Below, one piece after another: positions 12,101 to 21,464 of a DNA stretch of 64,000 nucleotides. Both the position numbers and the translations under genes were made by a program. Numbering within the stretch: position 1 is the first letter of the stretch; every line of letters begins with the position of its first letter. Origin of the DNA: Plasmodium brasilianum (Eukaryota; Apicomplexa; Aconoidasida; Haemosporida; Plasmodiidae); NCBI RefSeq assembly GCF_023973825.1, contig NC_090125.1, positions 442,501 to 506,500 of the forward strand, in the 5' to 3' direction. Under the pieces are notes generated by a model that did not search any database, was not told the DNA's origin, and saw only the letters and a list, made by a program, of their open reading frames with translations.

Positions 12101-12499
12101 GGAGATTGTATATCCTATTGGTCAATTAAAAATAATGATTATCATTTTACTTGTGATAATAAAGTTATACAAACACAAACCATTCAAGAAAAAGCATCCG
12201 CTTTTTTTTATGAAAGAACAAGACTTGGTCATACACACTGGGGAGATGAAACAGATTATGATGCATTTCAAAAAATGTTCAATATTGGATTAATTACCTT
12301 TATGAACAACAATACAAAATTCTTCTTCTCAAGAAATAATTTTGATGAACACCCTCTTTACTTTTTAATCTATTTTTACTCTGGTATTCACTTTGAGCCA
12401 GGGATACATATAACTGTTAAGGGTCAAAAGGAAAGTCATCATTCGTCGTATGACCAAAATAGCATTCCTAATTCGTTTCTTCAAGTGCCTGCGGGGTGA
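9125..12499 (+). CDS. OTU-like cysteine protease with signal peptide
   Basis: The first ATG is at 9125; the open frame upstream begins only with TTG. The product is 1124 residues. A hydrophobic signal sequence covers residues about 5-22. The catalytic block TDGTGDCLFLSLQYLL (Cys near residue 308) matches the D-x-x-C active site of OTU peptidases. The C-terminal segment YSGIHFEPGIHI (near residue 1088) resembles the OTU histidine block. The two halves are separated by roughly 430 residues of low complexity, including a DGSN/VDLN tetrapeptide array and acidic Ser-rich stretches. OTU enzymes remove ubiquitin-like modifiers; a secretory-route leader suggests action in or near an endomembrane or apicoplast compartment. 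The family call is strong; the substrate is unknown. Confidence 0.85.
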   Translation: MKRKNITIFLYSLILVVLWPNRIYDIVVSLSLNKRNDLKIFDNNTVKTSTVVYQMSNEKLYLGEEHFSNVKKLQNMFMVCFKSDKKKDVLKDIGILNIKFLLYENFKKNVYDNIKLLFNFIKENFAYLTKRISEEKKNNNLNETDYIENDNLLTLLEDVVSNDVEKNAKYFEKLIQFTSLKKCFEISISLNIEDNKEPIVLLCEVDTNNNRINLKINNNLPQDNINQIKKKSTLSRKPKGSFLKRIITPLKSSTLFSKMTKRMKWPLHYYKNLCYKHNFEVASENWVNYFYNHNETLCHVQTDGTGDCLFLSLQYLLEKNEITTYNVNINSNVSESLFIPWYIKNARKRNDTYFNVTDLRYITTFFVIKYFPGYSQDSETNSFHINEKLNLLINLELTNYYLKKDLLYRMMKPDKFIDQNGKNVFSMFSSYMNKYLQLGKPQLSAPGNTDSSQPHDMLSPSGSSSGYVSSSDGSMDSSNDGSIDGSIDGSNDGSNDGSNDGSNDGSNDGSNDGSNVDLNDGNNDGSNDGSNDGSNVDLNDGSNDGSNNYNKNKNNNNNENNDDNDSDDNADGKKVNPDNSGFSGSNGRADVDGGKGSSAMGSEQGEMYSRLFNSLQNLPLSNARSRIDHLKSTISEKRIRNSSNTISSINESDTDMNLFKRKNSSNSVLSSPSEEKAVSFHKVELETKGKKRGKENFFRVTYTPRKDSENKSTTPIEESATNEESISKKHKYKKKHIDNEDVHNEEISSEGNETKYHSFIIPHMPDGKSYNNEKEVIQLKTNANKGILQNSDKQSILRGTTVEELSGEESMHSLGDDSLSSSRESMFTIEDNSSDDETDVNSSKEGEQDEDKNSNTTNTNDDEKYDTILEDVHENGYRMYELIFFKIVSLSANNLTYDELKKLKKKNLKNLLGSNKVSKVIGSHIFKNKVSVGCILPYFNLENIKNKLNNPFTKNNYANSDLFIIIIETTFNKKITRKKDGLVTNSLLLKHNGDCISYWSIKNNDYHFTCDNKVIQTQTIQEKASAFFYERTRLGHTHWGDETDYDAFQKMFNIGLITFMNNNTKFFFSRNNFDEHPLYFLIYFYSGIHFEPGIHITVKGQKESHHSSYDQNSIPNSFLQVPAG
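10558..10770 (+). repeat. Coding 12-bp repeat (AGTAACGATGGA)n in the OTU gene
   Basis: Roughly fifteen copies of a 12-bp unit encode Asn-Asp-Gly-Ser, interrupted twice by GTTGACCTT (Val-Asp-Leu) variants. It is fully in frame with the protease and lies inside the long insertion between catalytic Cys and His. The complementary strand is open in other frames because of the repeat, which explains Val/Thr/Leu-rich shadow frames. Copy number probably varies between isolates. Confidence 0.92.
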
Positions 12500-13786
12500 A
12501 AGCACAGTTTGAAGTAGCAAAAAAGTGAGGGGGGGAACGAACAAAAAAAAAAAAAAAAAAAAAAAAAATGAAATAAATTGAGGGAAAATTAGTAAAATTA
12601 GTAAAATTTTGAAAAAGTACGAAGTAGAACAAGATGACAGAGTGTGAAATAAATCCAAAAATATGCAACTGTGACGAAGGAAAAATTATTTTTCAAAAAA
12701 AAAAAAAAATCAACTATGTTTCCCCCTTCCATGCGTACATTTTTCTCAACATGGCATAACTTTGCATTTCTGCACTTCCCTTTTTTTTTTTTTTTTTTTT
12801 TTTCCTTATATTTTAAATTTGCTTTCTTTTGTTTTGGTATATTGATAATTGCCCATAGAACAGTGTTATGCTCTTCTAATTTGTATCTCTTTTTTTAAGT
12901 TTGTTAGTTTTATTTGCCTTGTCAACATTGTTTACCTTATGCAACTTGTATATATTTGTCCATCACTCATTTTCACGTCTTTCTTTTTTATGTACTTTTT
13001 TTAAAAACCTCCAAACAATCACATGCTAATAATGTTGGTGTGATATATTATTTAAAAAATTACTTTACTATACTTTTTTTTTCTTTTTTTCCATTCTTAT
13101 GTATTTAGTTAACTTGACGTAAACCATTTACGTAAAAGGATTATTTTTTTTTTTTTATATATCCGTCGTCTTATTCTAATTTATGAACATCATTTTTCAC
13201 GGAAATTTTTGAATTTATAATACCATGAGGAAAGTAAAGACTCACTGATACTACATGTTCAGTAGGGATTGGGGTTTGAATTAATACATAGTTTTTGCTT
13301 TACATATTCGCCTGTATACATACATGCATACAAACGTGCATACATACATGCATACATACATACGCTCATACACACATACGCCCATACACACATACGCCCA
13401 TACACACATACGCCCATACACACATACGCCCATACGCACATACGCTCATACGCACATACGCACATACGCACATACACTGAATCCTGTTGAAGACTCCATA
13501 AAATACTTTTGCCAAAAATAATCGCTCGGAAAAAATTGCTCAATTAGACTAGCCGTAATTAAGGACTTCAAATTGCCTCTCCTTTTTAAGCAAAAATTTC
13601 GCCGATTAAGTACCCGAAAAAAAAAAAAAAAATTAAATTAAAAAAAAAATAAAATAACGGCAAACATAATATGATGCAATAATTTTAATCTTCTTTACGC
13701 ACTCTAATAGTGTTTCCACAATTATTTGCAGCCAGAGCATTTCAAAATAACAATTAATTCCTTAAACTATTTCCACAGGATACATA
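12500..13786. other. Convergent intergenic region
   Basis: This lies between the 3' ends of the OTU (+) and NEDD8-E1-like (-) genes, so it is mainly 3' UTR sequence. It contains A and T homopolymers (12541-12568, 12781-12803, 13619-13632) and an ACACATACGCCCAT-type array (13318-13475). The stretch at 13480-13620 gives protein-like frames on both strands, a sign of composition rather than a gene. No gene is called. Confidence 0.65.
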
Positions 13787-15487
13787 TTAACTGCGCGTTT
13801 TAAAAAAAAAGTAATTTAAGTGAGGCTTTAAATAAAGAGAGCATATTTTTATGGCTTCTTGCGTTATTAATCCCGATATGACGAGCTGCGCACAGTTATT
13901 ATGAACGTTCATGTGTTTGCTATAATGAAGAAATGTATTATTAATAATTTGAACTTTTTCGAGCAGAATATTTATATTTACGTCTATATATGAAGATAAA
14001 CGATGGAGTGATTTCTCATCATCTGCGCTGTGCAAAAATGGAAAATCCTCATGCGCATATTCATTAAAAGAGTTATCTACATTGTTATTTACTTTCTTTT
14101 GATCAGAATTTTTAAAAATGGTGTTTCTATATAAATTTAAGATATCCCTTTTGTTGTTACATAATAGTATTCCACTCTTTCTACGATTGGACATGTTACA
14201 TTTTGCAAAAGCAGAGATTCCTTTCTTCTCCTTCTCGCCATATAAAAGCAGCGGAAAGTTTTTAACGCTTCCTTTTCTGAACATGTTCAGGTCATTATCT
14301 TGCATATGTTTAAAAACGAAGGAGTACAAGTAGGAAAAGTCCAAAAACATAAATTCGCTACCTGTGATGTTTTTACCCAGCTCATTTGTATTCACCACAT
14401 TTTCAATGGAACAAAAATGCGATAAGAAGTAGGAAAAAAAAGATATGTTAAATAATTTCTTAAAATTGTACTTCTCTTTTTTTTTTTCAATCAGCTGATA
14501 TATTTCTTCCTTATCTTCAATTTTTCTGTTCATCAAAATTGTACTAATAGCGTTTTCCTCAAAAATAAGGTCGTATATATAAGGAAGTTTTTTTTTTTTT
14601 TTTATAAAACTTTTATATACAACCAAGAATATACATATATGATTATTTTTTATAATTTTATCCTTGTTTTTCAAAAGGGACTTTATTAAATGCACAATTT
14701 CAATTAAATCGATAAAAAGGTATTTTACTTTGTCTATATTGTTAAAATGAACATTTGTTAGTTTCAATTTTTCTCTTACAAATTGTATTACATTGTTTTT
14801 GATACTCTTGTCTTTTTCTTGTGTGCAAAAATCGTGATAACATTTTACCAAAAAAAGCAACTTATTCCATGCAGTATTAACTTGAAAAAAAGTATATTCT
14901 ACACTCTGTGCATGTTTTTTTAATTCATAATATAATGAAATAGATAAGTAATAATACAAATAAAAATCTTCTTTTTTATTATCATCTATACTCATGTATA
15001 CGTGGTTATTTACACAAATATTTAAATAACCTAGTAATCCCCTCGCATGACAAGTAATAACCCTCTTATAATTTTCCGTACATAATTTTTCTACAATTAT
15101 ATTATCTTTTACAGATAAATTACAAATTATAATATCGTACGAATCATTTTTTAATAGGACATTATAAAAATAATGCAAAGGATTTTCAATAATATAATTA
15201 ATTTTGGCCTCTTTATTTATATTCATCAAATTTTTTTTTATGATTTTACATTTATGTTCATTTATTATTTCACCTGAACAGTACAGGTAAAATTTAAAAT
15301 CTTCTGCACATATTCGTTCATCGTCCACTATTAAGATATTACTAATACCACTTAATATCAACCCCTTAGCAACTTCTGAAATAAGGAAACTACTACCTAG
15401 CATGCAAATACAACTGCTCATTAAAATTTCTTGGTGATGAATACCCCACAGAGAAATTTGCCTCTTAAACTTTTCCAGCTCATTCAT
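13787..15487 (-). CDS. NEDD8-activating E1 regulatory subunit-like protein (APPBP1/ULA1 type)
   Basis: A 566-residue protein; the first ATG is at 15487, since the frame upstream opens only with GTG. Residues about 5-150 form a ThiF/E1-type Rossmann fold: the FKRQISLWG entry motif, then MLGSSFLISEVAKGLILSG, VDDERI and the CSGEI region. The end reads QLVISGLITQEAIKICSLYL, matching the 'GGxxxQExIKI' helix at the C-terminus of E1 adenylation domains. No catalytic-cysteine domain or UBA3-like ATP motif is visible. Length (human NAE1 is 534) and architecture fit the inactive regulatory half, which pairs with UBA3 to load NEDD8. A divergent SUMO-E1 subunit (AOS1) is the alternative, but that is usually shorter. 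Confidence 0.75.
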   Translation of the reverse strand: MNELEKFKRQISLWGIHHQEILMSSCICMLGSSFLISEVAKGLILSGISNILIVDDERICAEDFKFYLYCSGEIINEHKCKIIKKNLMNINKEAKINYIIENPLHYFYNVLLKNDSYDIIICNLSVKDNIIVEKLCTENYKRVITCHARGLLGYLNICVNNHVYMSIDDNKKEDFYLYYYLSISLYYELKKHAQSVEYTFFQVNTAWNKLLFLVKCYHDFCTQEKDKSIKNNVIQFVREKLKLTNVHFNNIDKVKYLFIDLIEIVHLIKSLLKNKDKIIKNNHICIFLVVYKSFIKKKKKLPYIYDLIFEENAISTILMNRKIEDKEEIYQLIEKKKEKYNFKKLFNISFFSYFLSHFCSIENVVNTNELGKNITGSEFMFLDFSYLYSFVFKHMQDNDLNMFRKGSVKNFPLLLYGEKEKKGISAFAKCNMSNRRKSGILLCNNKRDILNLYRNTIFKNSDQKKVNNNVDNSFNEYAHEDFPFLHSADDEKSLHRLSSYIDVNINILLEKVQIINNTFLHYSKHMNVHNNCAQLVISGLITQEAIKICSLYLKPHLNYFFFKTRS

Positions 15488-16163
15488 ATTTTGTCGTTTT
15501 AAATATGTACTCAAGCTGTTGTTCCAGTGCACAGCACACGTGCATTACAATAATTTCATATGCACATAAATGTACATGCATATATATGAATACATATACA
15601 TATGCATAAATATATATGTATATATGTACAAACAGTGCTGTGAGGCAAAACAGCTAGGTACAAATTTTTTCTCCCCATCAAATTTCATAGCACTTATTTC
15701 ATCTTTTCCCCCTATAGTCGGGTAGAGTTAAAGGATACGACAAAATTTAAAGGAGTTACTTCTATCCGCGTTTTTCAAAAATTAGGGAAAGAGACCACTT
15801 GTTGGTATACTGTTCTGTTTCTGTAACTTTCGCAAAATAATTACAGCCAAATGTTTTATTTATTTTTTTTTTTTTTTATCCTCCATCCCCTTCTTCATGC
15901 AAACGACATAGCAAGCCAATTTTTTTAATTTTATTTGTTCGTTTAAAATATATATCGCATTTACACTTACTGTTTATTCGTAAAATTAAAAAAAAAAAAA
16001 TAAATAAAATAATGACAATGATTAAAATAATGTAAAAATAATACTGTAACAATAAGAGTAGCAGTAGCAGTAGCAGTAGCAGTAACAGTAGCAGTAACAG
16101 TAGCAGTAACAGTAGCAGTAACAGTAACAACGATAATAATAACAATGTGGGAAGCGCTTTAAG

Positions 16164-16196
<33 letters not shown>

Positions 16197-16462
16197 AAGG
16201 TATAACATATTTTGAATTAACTCAGAATGGAGTAACAAAAAATAAAATGGTGCATGAGCATAACAAAACAAACCCTTTGACGGTAAAAATGGATTGAGAG
16301 TAACGGAAAAAAAAAGATTAAAAAACAATAGAATAAAATGCCACAATTTGGCACGAAATGGAAATAAAAAAAACGAGACAACACGAGACGAGTGAAACGT
16401 CAAAGAACATCGACAAAATGAAAACACAACTGTACATTATTATAATCCCCCTTAAGCAATTT
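15488..16462. other. Intergenic, trinucleotide and homopolymer repeats
   Basis: No gene seen. The stretch holds an AGTAGC/AGTAAC hexamer array (16048-16130) that makes a Leu-rich minus-strand shadow frame, and an A run (16168-16193). It lies upstream of the NEDD8-E1-like gene and downstream of the DUF4602-like gene, both minus strand. Confidence 0.7.
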
Positions 16463-17509
16463 TTATCCAAATTTCATCAAAATAATTTCTGCAGTTTGAT
16501 ATTTCTGTTTTTTTTTTTTTTTTCTAAAGACATCTTGCATGTCAATGTAATCGCCACTCTGAAATTTCACGCCTAAAATTTTCTCTCTTTCCTTCCTCTT
16601 TTTAATATATTTTTTCATGGATTTTTTTCGGCACATAAGTTCAGGATAATGAATTTTTCTACTTTTGTCAAATTTCCCTCCTAATGTTTTTATTTGATAA
16701 TTTTCAACATTTTTTCTTTGAAATTTGTTCAAGTGAGGTAACGTCAATTTCCTTATTTCATGCACTGCATCCATAAAATCTTTTTTCAGATTCATTTTTT
16801 CTTTATACATTTTTTGTTTCTTTAACAATTCTTCGTCAGTAGTGTCTTCTCTGCCATTGCCTTTTTCAAATTTAGTATACGTTATAATGCCTCTTCTATT
16901 GCTAACGCTGCTTCCAATGATGCTGTTTTTATTGAGGTTTATGTTTCCCTCTTTTCTTTTTGTAAAATCTGTGGTGATATCATAACAGTGGGTATCTTTC
17001 TTGTTATCCTTCTTTTTTTCTACACGGCTTAACGTCAAAATATGTTTATTTTTTTCGCTACTTAAAAAATTATTATCCGTTGTTGTTACATTATGTATAT
17101 GTTCTATGGGTTTATCCCCACCTTTTTTATTTTCTCTTTTTTTTTTTTTCATAGTCTTCTCGAGGATAGTTTTTTCTTCGTGGCTATCCTCATCTATATT
17201 ACCAGCACGTCTGGAATTTTTGTTTTTTTTTGAAATAACGTTATTATCGTCAAATGTGTCCTTATTGTGCTTGTCCCCAAGTGCGTTTACTCCTATTACT
17301 TCATCATCTGTTACATTTACCTGCACATTATCATTATTATAATTTCTACTTTCATTATTACCCCTTTTGCTTTTTCCTGTACATTTGGTCGTAGTGCGGT
17401 TATTTTCATCATCTATATTTTCACGATTTAAAATTTCGCTACTTATATTTTCATCATTTGGCTCTTCTTCATCACCTGAAGAAGTTGTAAACCCCCATAA
17501 CTGATTCAT
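16463..17509 (-). CDS. Basic conserved protein with DUF4602-like C-terminus
   Basis: A 348-residue protein, ATG at 17509 (the upstream frame starts with TTG). The N-terminus begins MNQLWGFTTSSGDEEE and is acidic. The middle is Asn/Lys/Asp low complexity. The last 110 residues are strongly basic and look conserved, with HEIRKLTLPHLNKFQRK, then LGGKFDKSRKIHYPEL, then KKRKEREKILGVKF. The block 'L-G-x-K-x-x-K-x-x-K-x-x-Y-x-x-L' recalls the DUF4602 family (human C1orf131), whose members are nucleolar small-subunit processome proteins. That match is from memory of the family pattern, so the function is inferred. No signal or membrane segment is present. Confidence 0.6.
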   Translation of the reverse strand: MNQLWGFTTSSGDEEEPNDENISSEILNRENIDDENNRTTTKCTGKSKRGNNESRNYNNDNVQVNVTDDEVIGVNALGDKHNKDTFDDNNVISKKNKNSRRAGNIDEDSHEEKTILEKTMKKKKRENKKGGDKPIEHIHNVTTTDNNFLSSEKNKHILTLSRVEKKKDNKKDTHCYDITTDFTKRKEGNINLNKNSIIGSSVSNRRGIITYTKFEKGNGREDTTDEELLKKQKMYKEKMNLKKDFMDAVHEIRKLTLPHLNKFQRKNVENYQIKTLGGKFDKSRKIHYPELMCRKKSMKKYIKKRKEREKILGVKFQSGDYIDMQDVFRKKKKKQKYQTAEIILMKFG

Positions 17510-18607
17510 GTATTTCTGCAATTTTTTGTTTTCTTCTTCATTCGATACTCTTTTTTTTTTTTTTTTTTTCTCCTTTTCTTTTCTTCATTATGTTTTAATT
17601 TACAAATGGAATAAAATTACTCTTTTTTCGCTCTTTTTTTTTTTTTTTTATATAAACTTTTAGTAAAAATGGATAAACAAAAAATCTAAATTTTCATATT
17701 ATACAAATTTGGTTTAAATGTGGAAGAGGGGGCTTCTTTTGAGTAGCCTATTTTTTTTTTGCCCTATAAACACTATTTTTTGAAGTATATTTCTTATTTT
17801 TCTTTTTTTTTTTTTTTTTTTTTTTTTTTTCCTGAACTGTTCATGCAGGAAGAGGAACAATGATTCGTCAGAAGATAAAAAAAAAAAAAAAAAGAGTAAA
17901 AAGAGTAAAATGAGTAAAAAATAGTCAAAAATATATATGTAAAAGAATATTCATAAATATGCTTATATAAACTATGATAGAAGTGTAAAAAATGCGTATT
18001 ATTAATATATGCAACTCTATGCGCAAACCATATTAATATATATATATATATCATATATTCAGTATGTATGTAAGAAACAGAAGGAAATTATATTATGATT
18101 TTGTGGAGCCTTAAAATTTTGCGCATTTTTCCTTTTTTTCTATAAAAAGGAAGAACCAAAGAAATTACTTGTGCTTCGTAAAACAGTTTGCATAATACGT
18201 AATTATATACATATATATAAGAATACATACAACACGTGTTATAGTTCATTGTAAGTTTGAATGCGTAGTGTTATAGACCAAACAAAATACATACATACAT
18301 ACATACATACATACATACATACATACATACATACATACATACATACATACATACATACATACATACATACATACATACATACATACATACATACATACAT
18401 ACATACATACATAACATACATACATACATACATACATACATACATACATAACATACATACATACATACATAACATACATATATACATATGTATTATTTGT
18501 ATATATACTGCGAAGAAGCAAATATAGTTAATTATACCACGCGTAGTTAAATAGATTGCTATTTTTTTTCACCTAACGACATATCAATACAAATATTTTC
18601 AAGTAAA
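17510..18607. other. Divergent promoter region with ATAC microsatellite
   Basis: Lies between the DUF4602-like gene (-) and SmE (+). It contains T tracts at 17550-17570 and 17803-17830, an A run at 17877-17893, and a large tetranucleotide array (18286-18482, annotated separately) ending about 125 bp before the SmE start codon. No gene is seen. Confidence 0.7.
18286..18482. repeat. (ATAC)n tetranucleotide microsatellite
   Basis: Nearly 200 bp of pure or nearly pure CATA/TACA tetranucleotide, with three single-base interruptions (ATAACATA) towards the 3' end. Since four is not a multiple of three and the unit has no stops in this register, every frame stays open on both strands, giving false Thr-Tyr-Ile-His and Met-Tyr-Val-Cys proteins. 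It sits in the SmE promoter region. Confidence 0.95.
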
Positions 18608-19550
18608 ATGGCTACAACGAATAAGAAGTTGCAAAAAATTATGACCCAACCCATAGTAAGATATTTTGATCAGGATCCATATATGGAAAAAATAAAAAAT
18701 AATATTTTAAATTTACTAATCAATTTAACACTCTTTTTTTTTTTTTTCTTTTTTTCACTTCTTTTTCACTCATTTGAAGAACCAAATATTTAGGTTTTTT
18801 ACGAATAAAACGATTGTGCAAATTTGGCTTTATGATAAACCAGACACCAGAATTGAGGGGAAAATACTGGTAATTTAGTTTTTTTGAAAAATTTTAAATT
18901 ATGATGTGCTTAAAAGTGTTTAACATTTCGCAATATATCATCATTTTGTACATGTAAAAATGGAAACAGCTTATAAAAAAAAAAAAAAAAATTGTACACT
19001 TTTAGTCGTCTTAATATAGTAGCTCATTTCCATCTTTTACTTTTCTTCTTTTTAGGGTTTTGACGAATACATGAACATGGTTTTAGACGAGTCAAAAGAA
19101 GTTTCAGTGAAGAAAAATTCAAAAAAAGAGCTAGGTAAAATTTTGCTAAAGGGAGACACAATAACCTTAATAATGGAAGCGTAAGGAAGCATGACAATGA
19201 ATGGATTACATATACATACATACAAACATATATATGTACATATATACTCATACAAATACAGATATACAAGTATGATTATGCATAAACCTCATTTTTCTCA
19301 TTTTTTTTTTTTTTTTTTTGTACACATTGTTTAGTAAGTACATTTTATGTTTTTTACTACTGTGCATGTTGTTTAATTTCCTTTTTTTTTTTTTTGAGCC
19401 AATATGCATACCTCTTTTCATTTATAATGTGAATTATATCTTGAATGCATTTTTTTCTACATATCATGCTAGTAGTACAAATTAAAATTTTTAATATTTC
19501 TTTTTCCTTATTGTTTTATCATTTACAGAAAAAAAGAACAACAAAGTTAA
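18608..19550 (+). CDS. Small nuclear ribonucleoprotein E (SmE), spliced
   Basis: Exons are 18608-18655, 18780-18869 and 19056-19180, plus a probable last exon 19529-19550. Joined, they match SmE closely: [45 protein letters not shown] and [14 protein letters not shown]. These are the Sm1 and Sm2 motifs, with the RNA-binding FDEYMN and the KG dipeptide. SmE is one of seven Sm proteins forming the ring on U1, U2, U4 and U5 snRNAs. The first introns start GTAAG and GTAATT. At the third junction, reading on stops at once (GCG TAA, 88 residues, ending at 19184); splicing GC|GTAAGG to TTTACAG|A adds AKKEQQS (94 residues). The second model is preferred because both sites are good, but either is possible. 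Confidence 0.9.
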
Positions 19551-19565
19551 AAGTCTCGAATTATA

Positions 19566-19601
<36 letters not shown>

Positions 19602-20115
19602 CTTTTTTGCGGTATTTTACTTAAATAATTCCCCTGTAAACTTTTCTTTTAAAAAGATATTCACATATAGTATGTGTAACAATATGTATGGTATAAGCAA
19701 CCCATATGTATGAATGCAAATTGCTTATCACTGTGCATATTTGATCTTACATTTCGTAGTATACATTTATTTAATTTGTTTTTTTTCCTTTTTTTCTTTT
19801 TTTTTTTTGAATGATGATGTATTCAAACTATATCTGCATAGCGTAAATTCGTGTGTAACATTAGTAGCTTTATGTCTGTTATTAGGAGAATACGGCAGTT
19901 TCTTTTTTTTTTTTTTTTAAATCCTTTTACGGTTTCTTTTACAACCCCTTTTACATTTCGTTGTACAATCCCATTTACAAATCCTTTCTTAATTCACTCA
20001 ATACTGTTAGCAAATTTTTTGTTCATATTTTAATTCGTTTTTTAATTCCACTTTTAAATTCCAACTTACGCAAACAAATTTAAACAAATTAATTATCAAA
20101 AGTGGGAACAAATGA

Positions 20116-20223
20116 CTAAATCCCCATTTTTTCTGCTACCGCCTTAAGTATATCACTTGTTAAACAGAATTTTATAGATCCATCTGTTTTGGGTAAATAT
20201 GCAGCTTTTATAATATTATTGCA
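20116..20223 (-). CDS. Probable terminal exon of an unresolved spliced gene
   Basis: The minus strand here reads 35 residues then TAG: CNNIIKAAYLPKTDGS continuing into IKFCLTSDILKAVAEKMGI. Codon use and residue mix are those of real protein, unlike the surrounding poly-T and repeats, and the plus strand is closed. No ATG is present, so upstream exons must lie between 20224 and about 21200. A candidate is 20714-20746, reading GIIRIEVARS with a strong T|GTAAGT donor (phase 1, compatible with acceptor AAAAG|CT at 20204). A further stretch near 21065-21120 reads AVRFKSNYYFLALYF, reminiscent of the POP5 N-terminus. Identity and full structure are unresolved. Confidence 0.5.
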   Translation of the reverse strand, partial: CNNIIKAAYLPKTDGSIKFCLTSDILKAVAEKMGI

Positions 20224-20344
20224 CTTTTATATATGTTTATAAATTTATATATTTTAAAAAATAGCAGTTTTGTGAGTTAAAACCGTGTAAGCAAAAAAAA
20301 AAAAAAAAAAAAGAAAAAGAAAAAGAAAGAAAAAAGAACGAAAA

Positions 20345-20585
20345 AGGGAAAGAGAACGTGAAAGAGAGCGTGAAAGAGAACGTGAAAGAGAGCGTGAAAG
20401 AGAACGTGAAAGAGAGCGTGAAAGAGAACGTGAAAGAGAGCGTGAAAGAGAACGTGAAGGAGAACGCGAAATGGAACGTGAAGGAGAACGCGAAATGGAA
20501 CGTGAAGGAGAACGCGAAATGGAACGTGAAGGAGAACGCGAAATGGAACGTGAAGGAGAACGCGAAATGGAACGTGAAGGAGAAA
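20345..20585. repeat. Two linked 24-bp tandem arrays
   Basis: The first half is built of GAGAACGTGAAAGAGAGCGT-type units. The second switches to GAACGTGAAGGAGAACGCGA-type units ending in AATG. Both have a 24-bp period, and one evidently evolved from the other. In one plus-strand frame they would encode Arg-Glu dipeptides and Glu-Met-Glu-Arg units, but that frame has no start outside the array. An A run (20294-20312) precedes it. No gene is assigned. Confidence 0.88.
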
Positions 20586-21236
20586 AACATATGCTTCACC
20601 TGTTCATGCCCTGTACATGTATATCATAACAACACACATGTTCTGTAAATTGTCATCAAAAATGAAATAAATTTTTTTTGCTCATTTTATATAAGTTAAA
20701 TTACTATTCATTATTATGCATTACTACTTACAACTACGCGCTACTTCGATCCTGATGATGCCTAATAGTCATATGAAGTAAAACGGAATAGGCAGAGAGT
20801 GGGGCAAAATTTTTAAAAGCCAAAAAACTTGGGGAGGTGGGGTAAACCATGAGATCCAACAAAAATGGGAGAAAAGATGTTCACCTTAAAAATGGAAGAA
20901 AATTAAAAAAAAAAAAAAATATATAAAGTAAAAAAAAAAAAAATATATATATAGAATAAGAATTAACAAGAATAAAAAGTAAAATTAAAATTAAGCATAA
21001 AATATTAAATACAAAACATATATAGAAACATATAATGAAATGTGCACGCAAACAAAACAGATTAAAGTGCACTAAAGTATAATGCCAAAAAATAATAATT
21101 GCTTTTGAAACGAACAGCTCTGAGAAAAATACGAGGCACTAAGAAAATTGACTTTAAAAAAAAAAAGTACTCATACGTATCTACATATATACATATACTC
21201 GAATATAAATAAATATAATATATATATAATATATAA

Positions 21237-21313
<77 letters not shown>

Positions 21314-21464
21314 GCTCACATACGTACGTATAAGAAAAAGCGCAAACACCATGTGAAACATAGGAAGAAATGCTAATAAACCAAAGAAAGTATAAAAATA
21401 CTATATCATATTGAAAAATAACTAGTGAAAAGTTGCCCTTTGCCAGAAAATACACTTTCATCAT
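20586..21464. other. Region upstream of lysyl-tRNA synthetase; possible minus-strand exons
   Basis: Contains the LysRS promoter, a long TA microsatellite (21238-21310) and A runs (20907-20942). The higher-GC patch 20700-20870 and the patch 21060-21130 are the places where upstream exons of the minus-strand gene ending at 20116 might lie. Nothing else is seen. Confidence 0.5.

Noticed and set aside
13474..13625. Minus-strand stretch reading RGNLKSLITASLIEQFF and a plus-strand stretch reading SLGKNCSIRLAVIKDFK
   Set aside because: Both strands look equally protein-like over the same bases, so composition rather than coding explains it. No start or splice partner was found.
18239..18527. Met-Tyr-Val-Cys and Thr-Tyr-Ile-His repeat frames on both strands
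   Set aside because: Pure ATAC tetranucleotide microsatellite; no unique flanking coding sequence.
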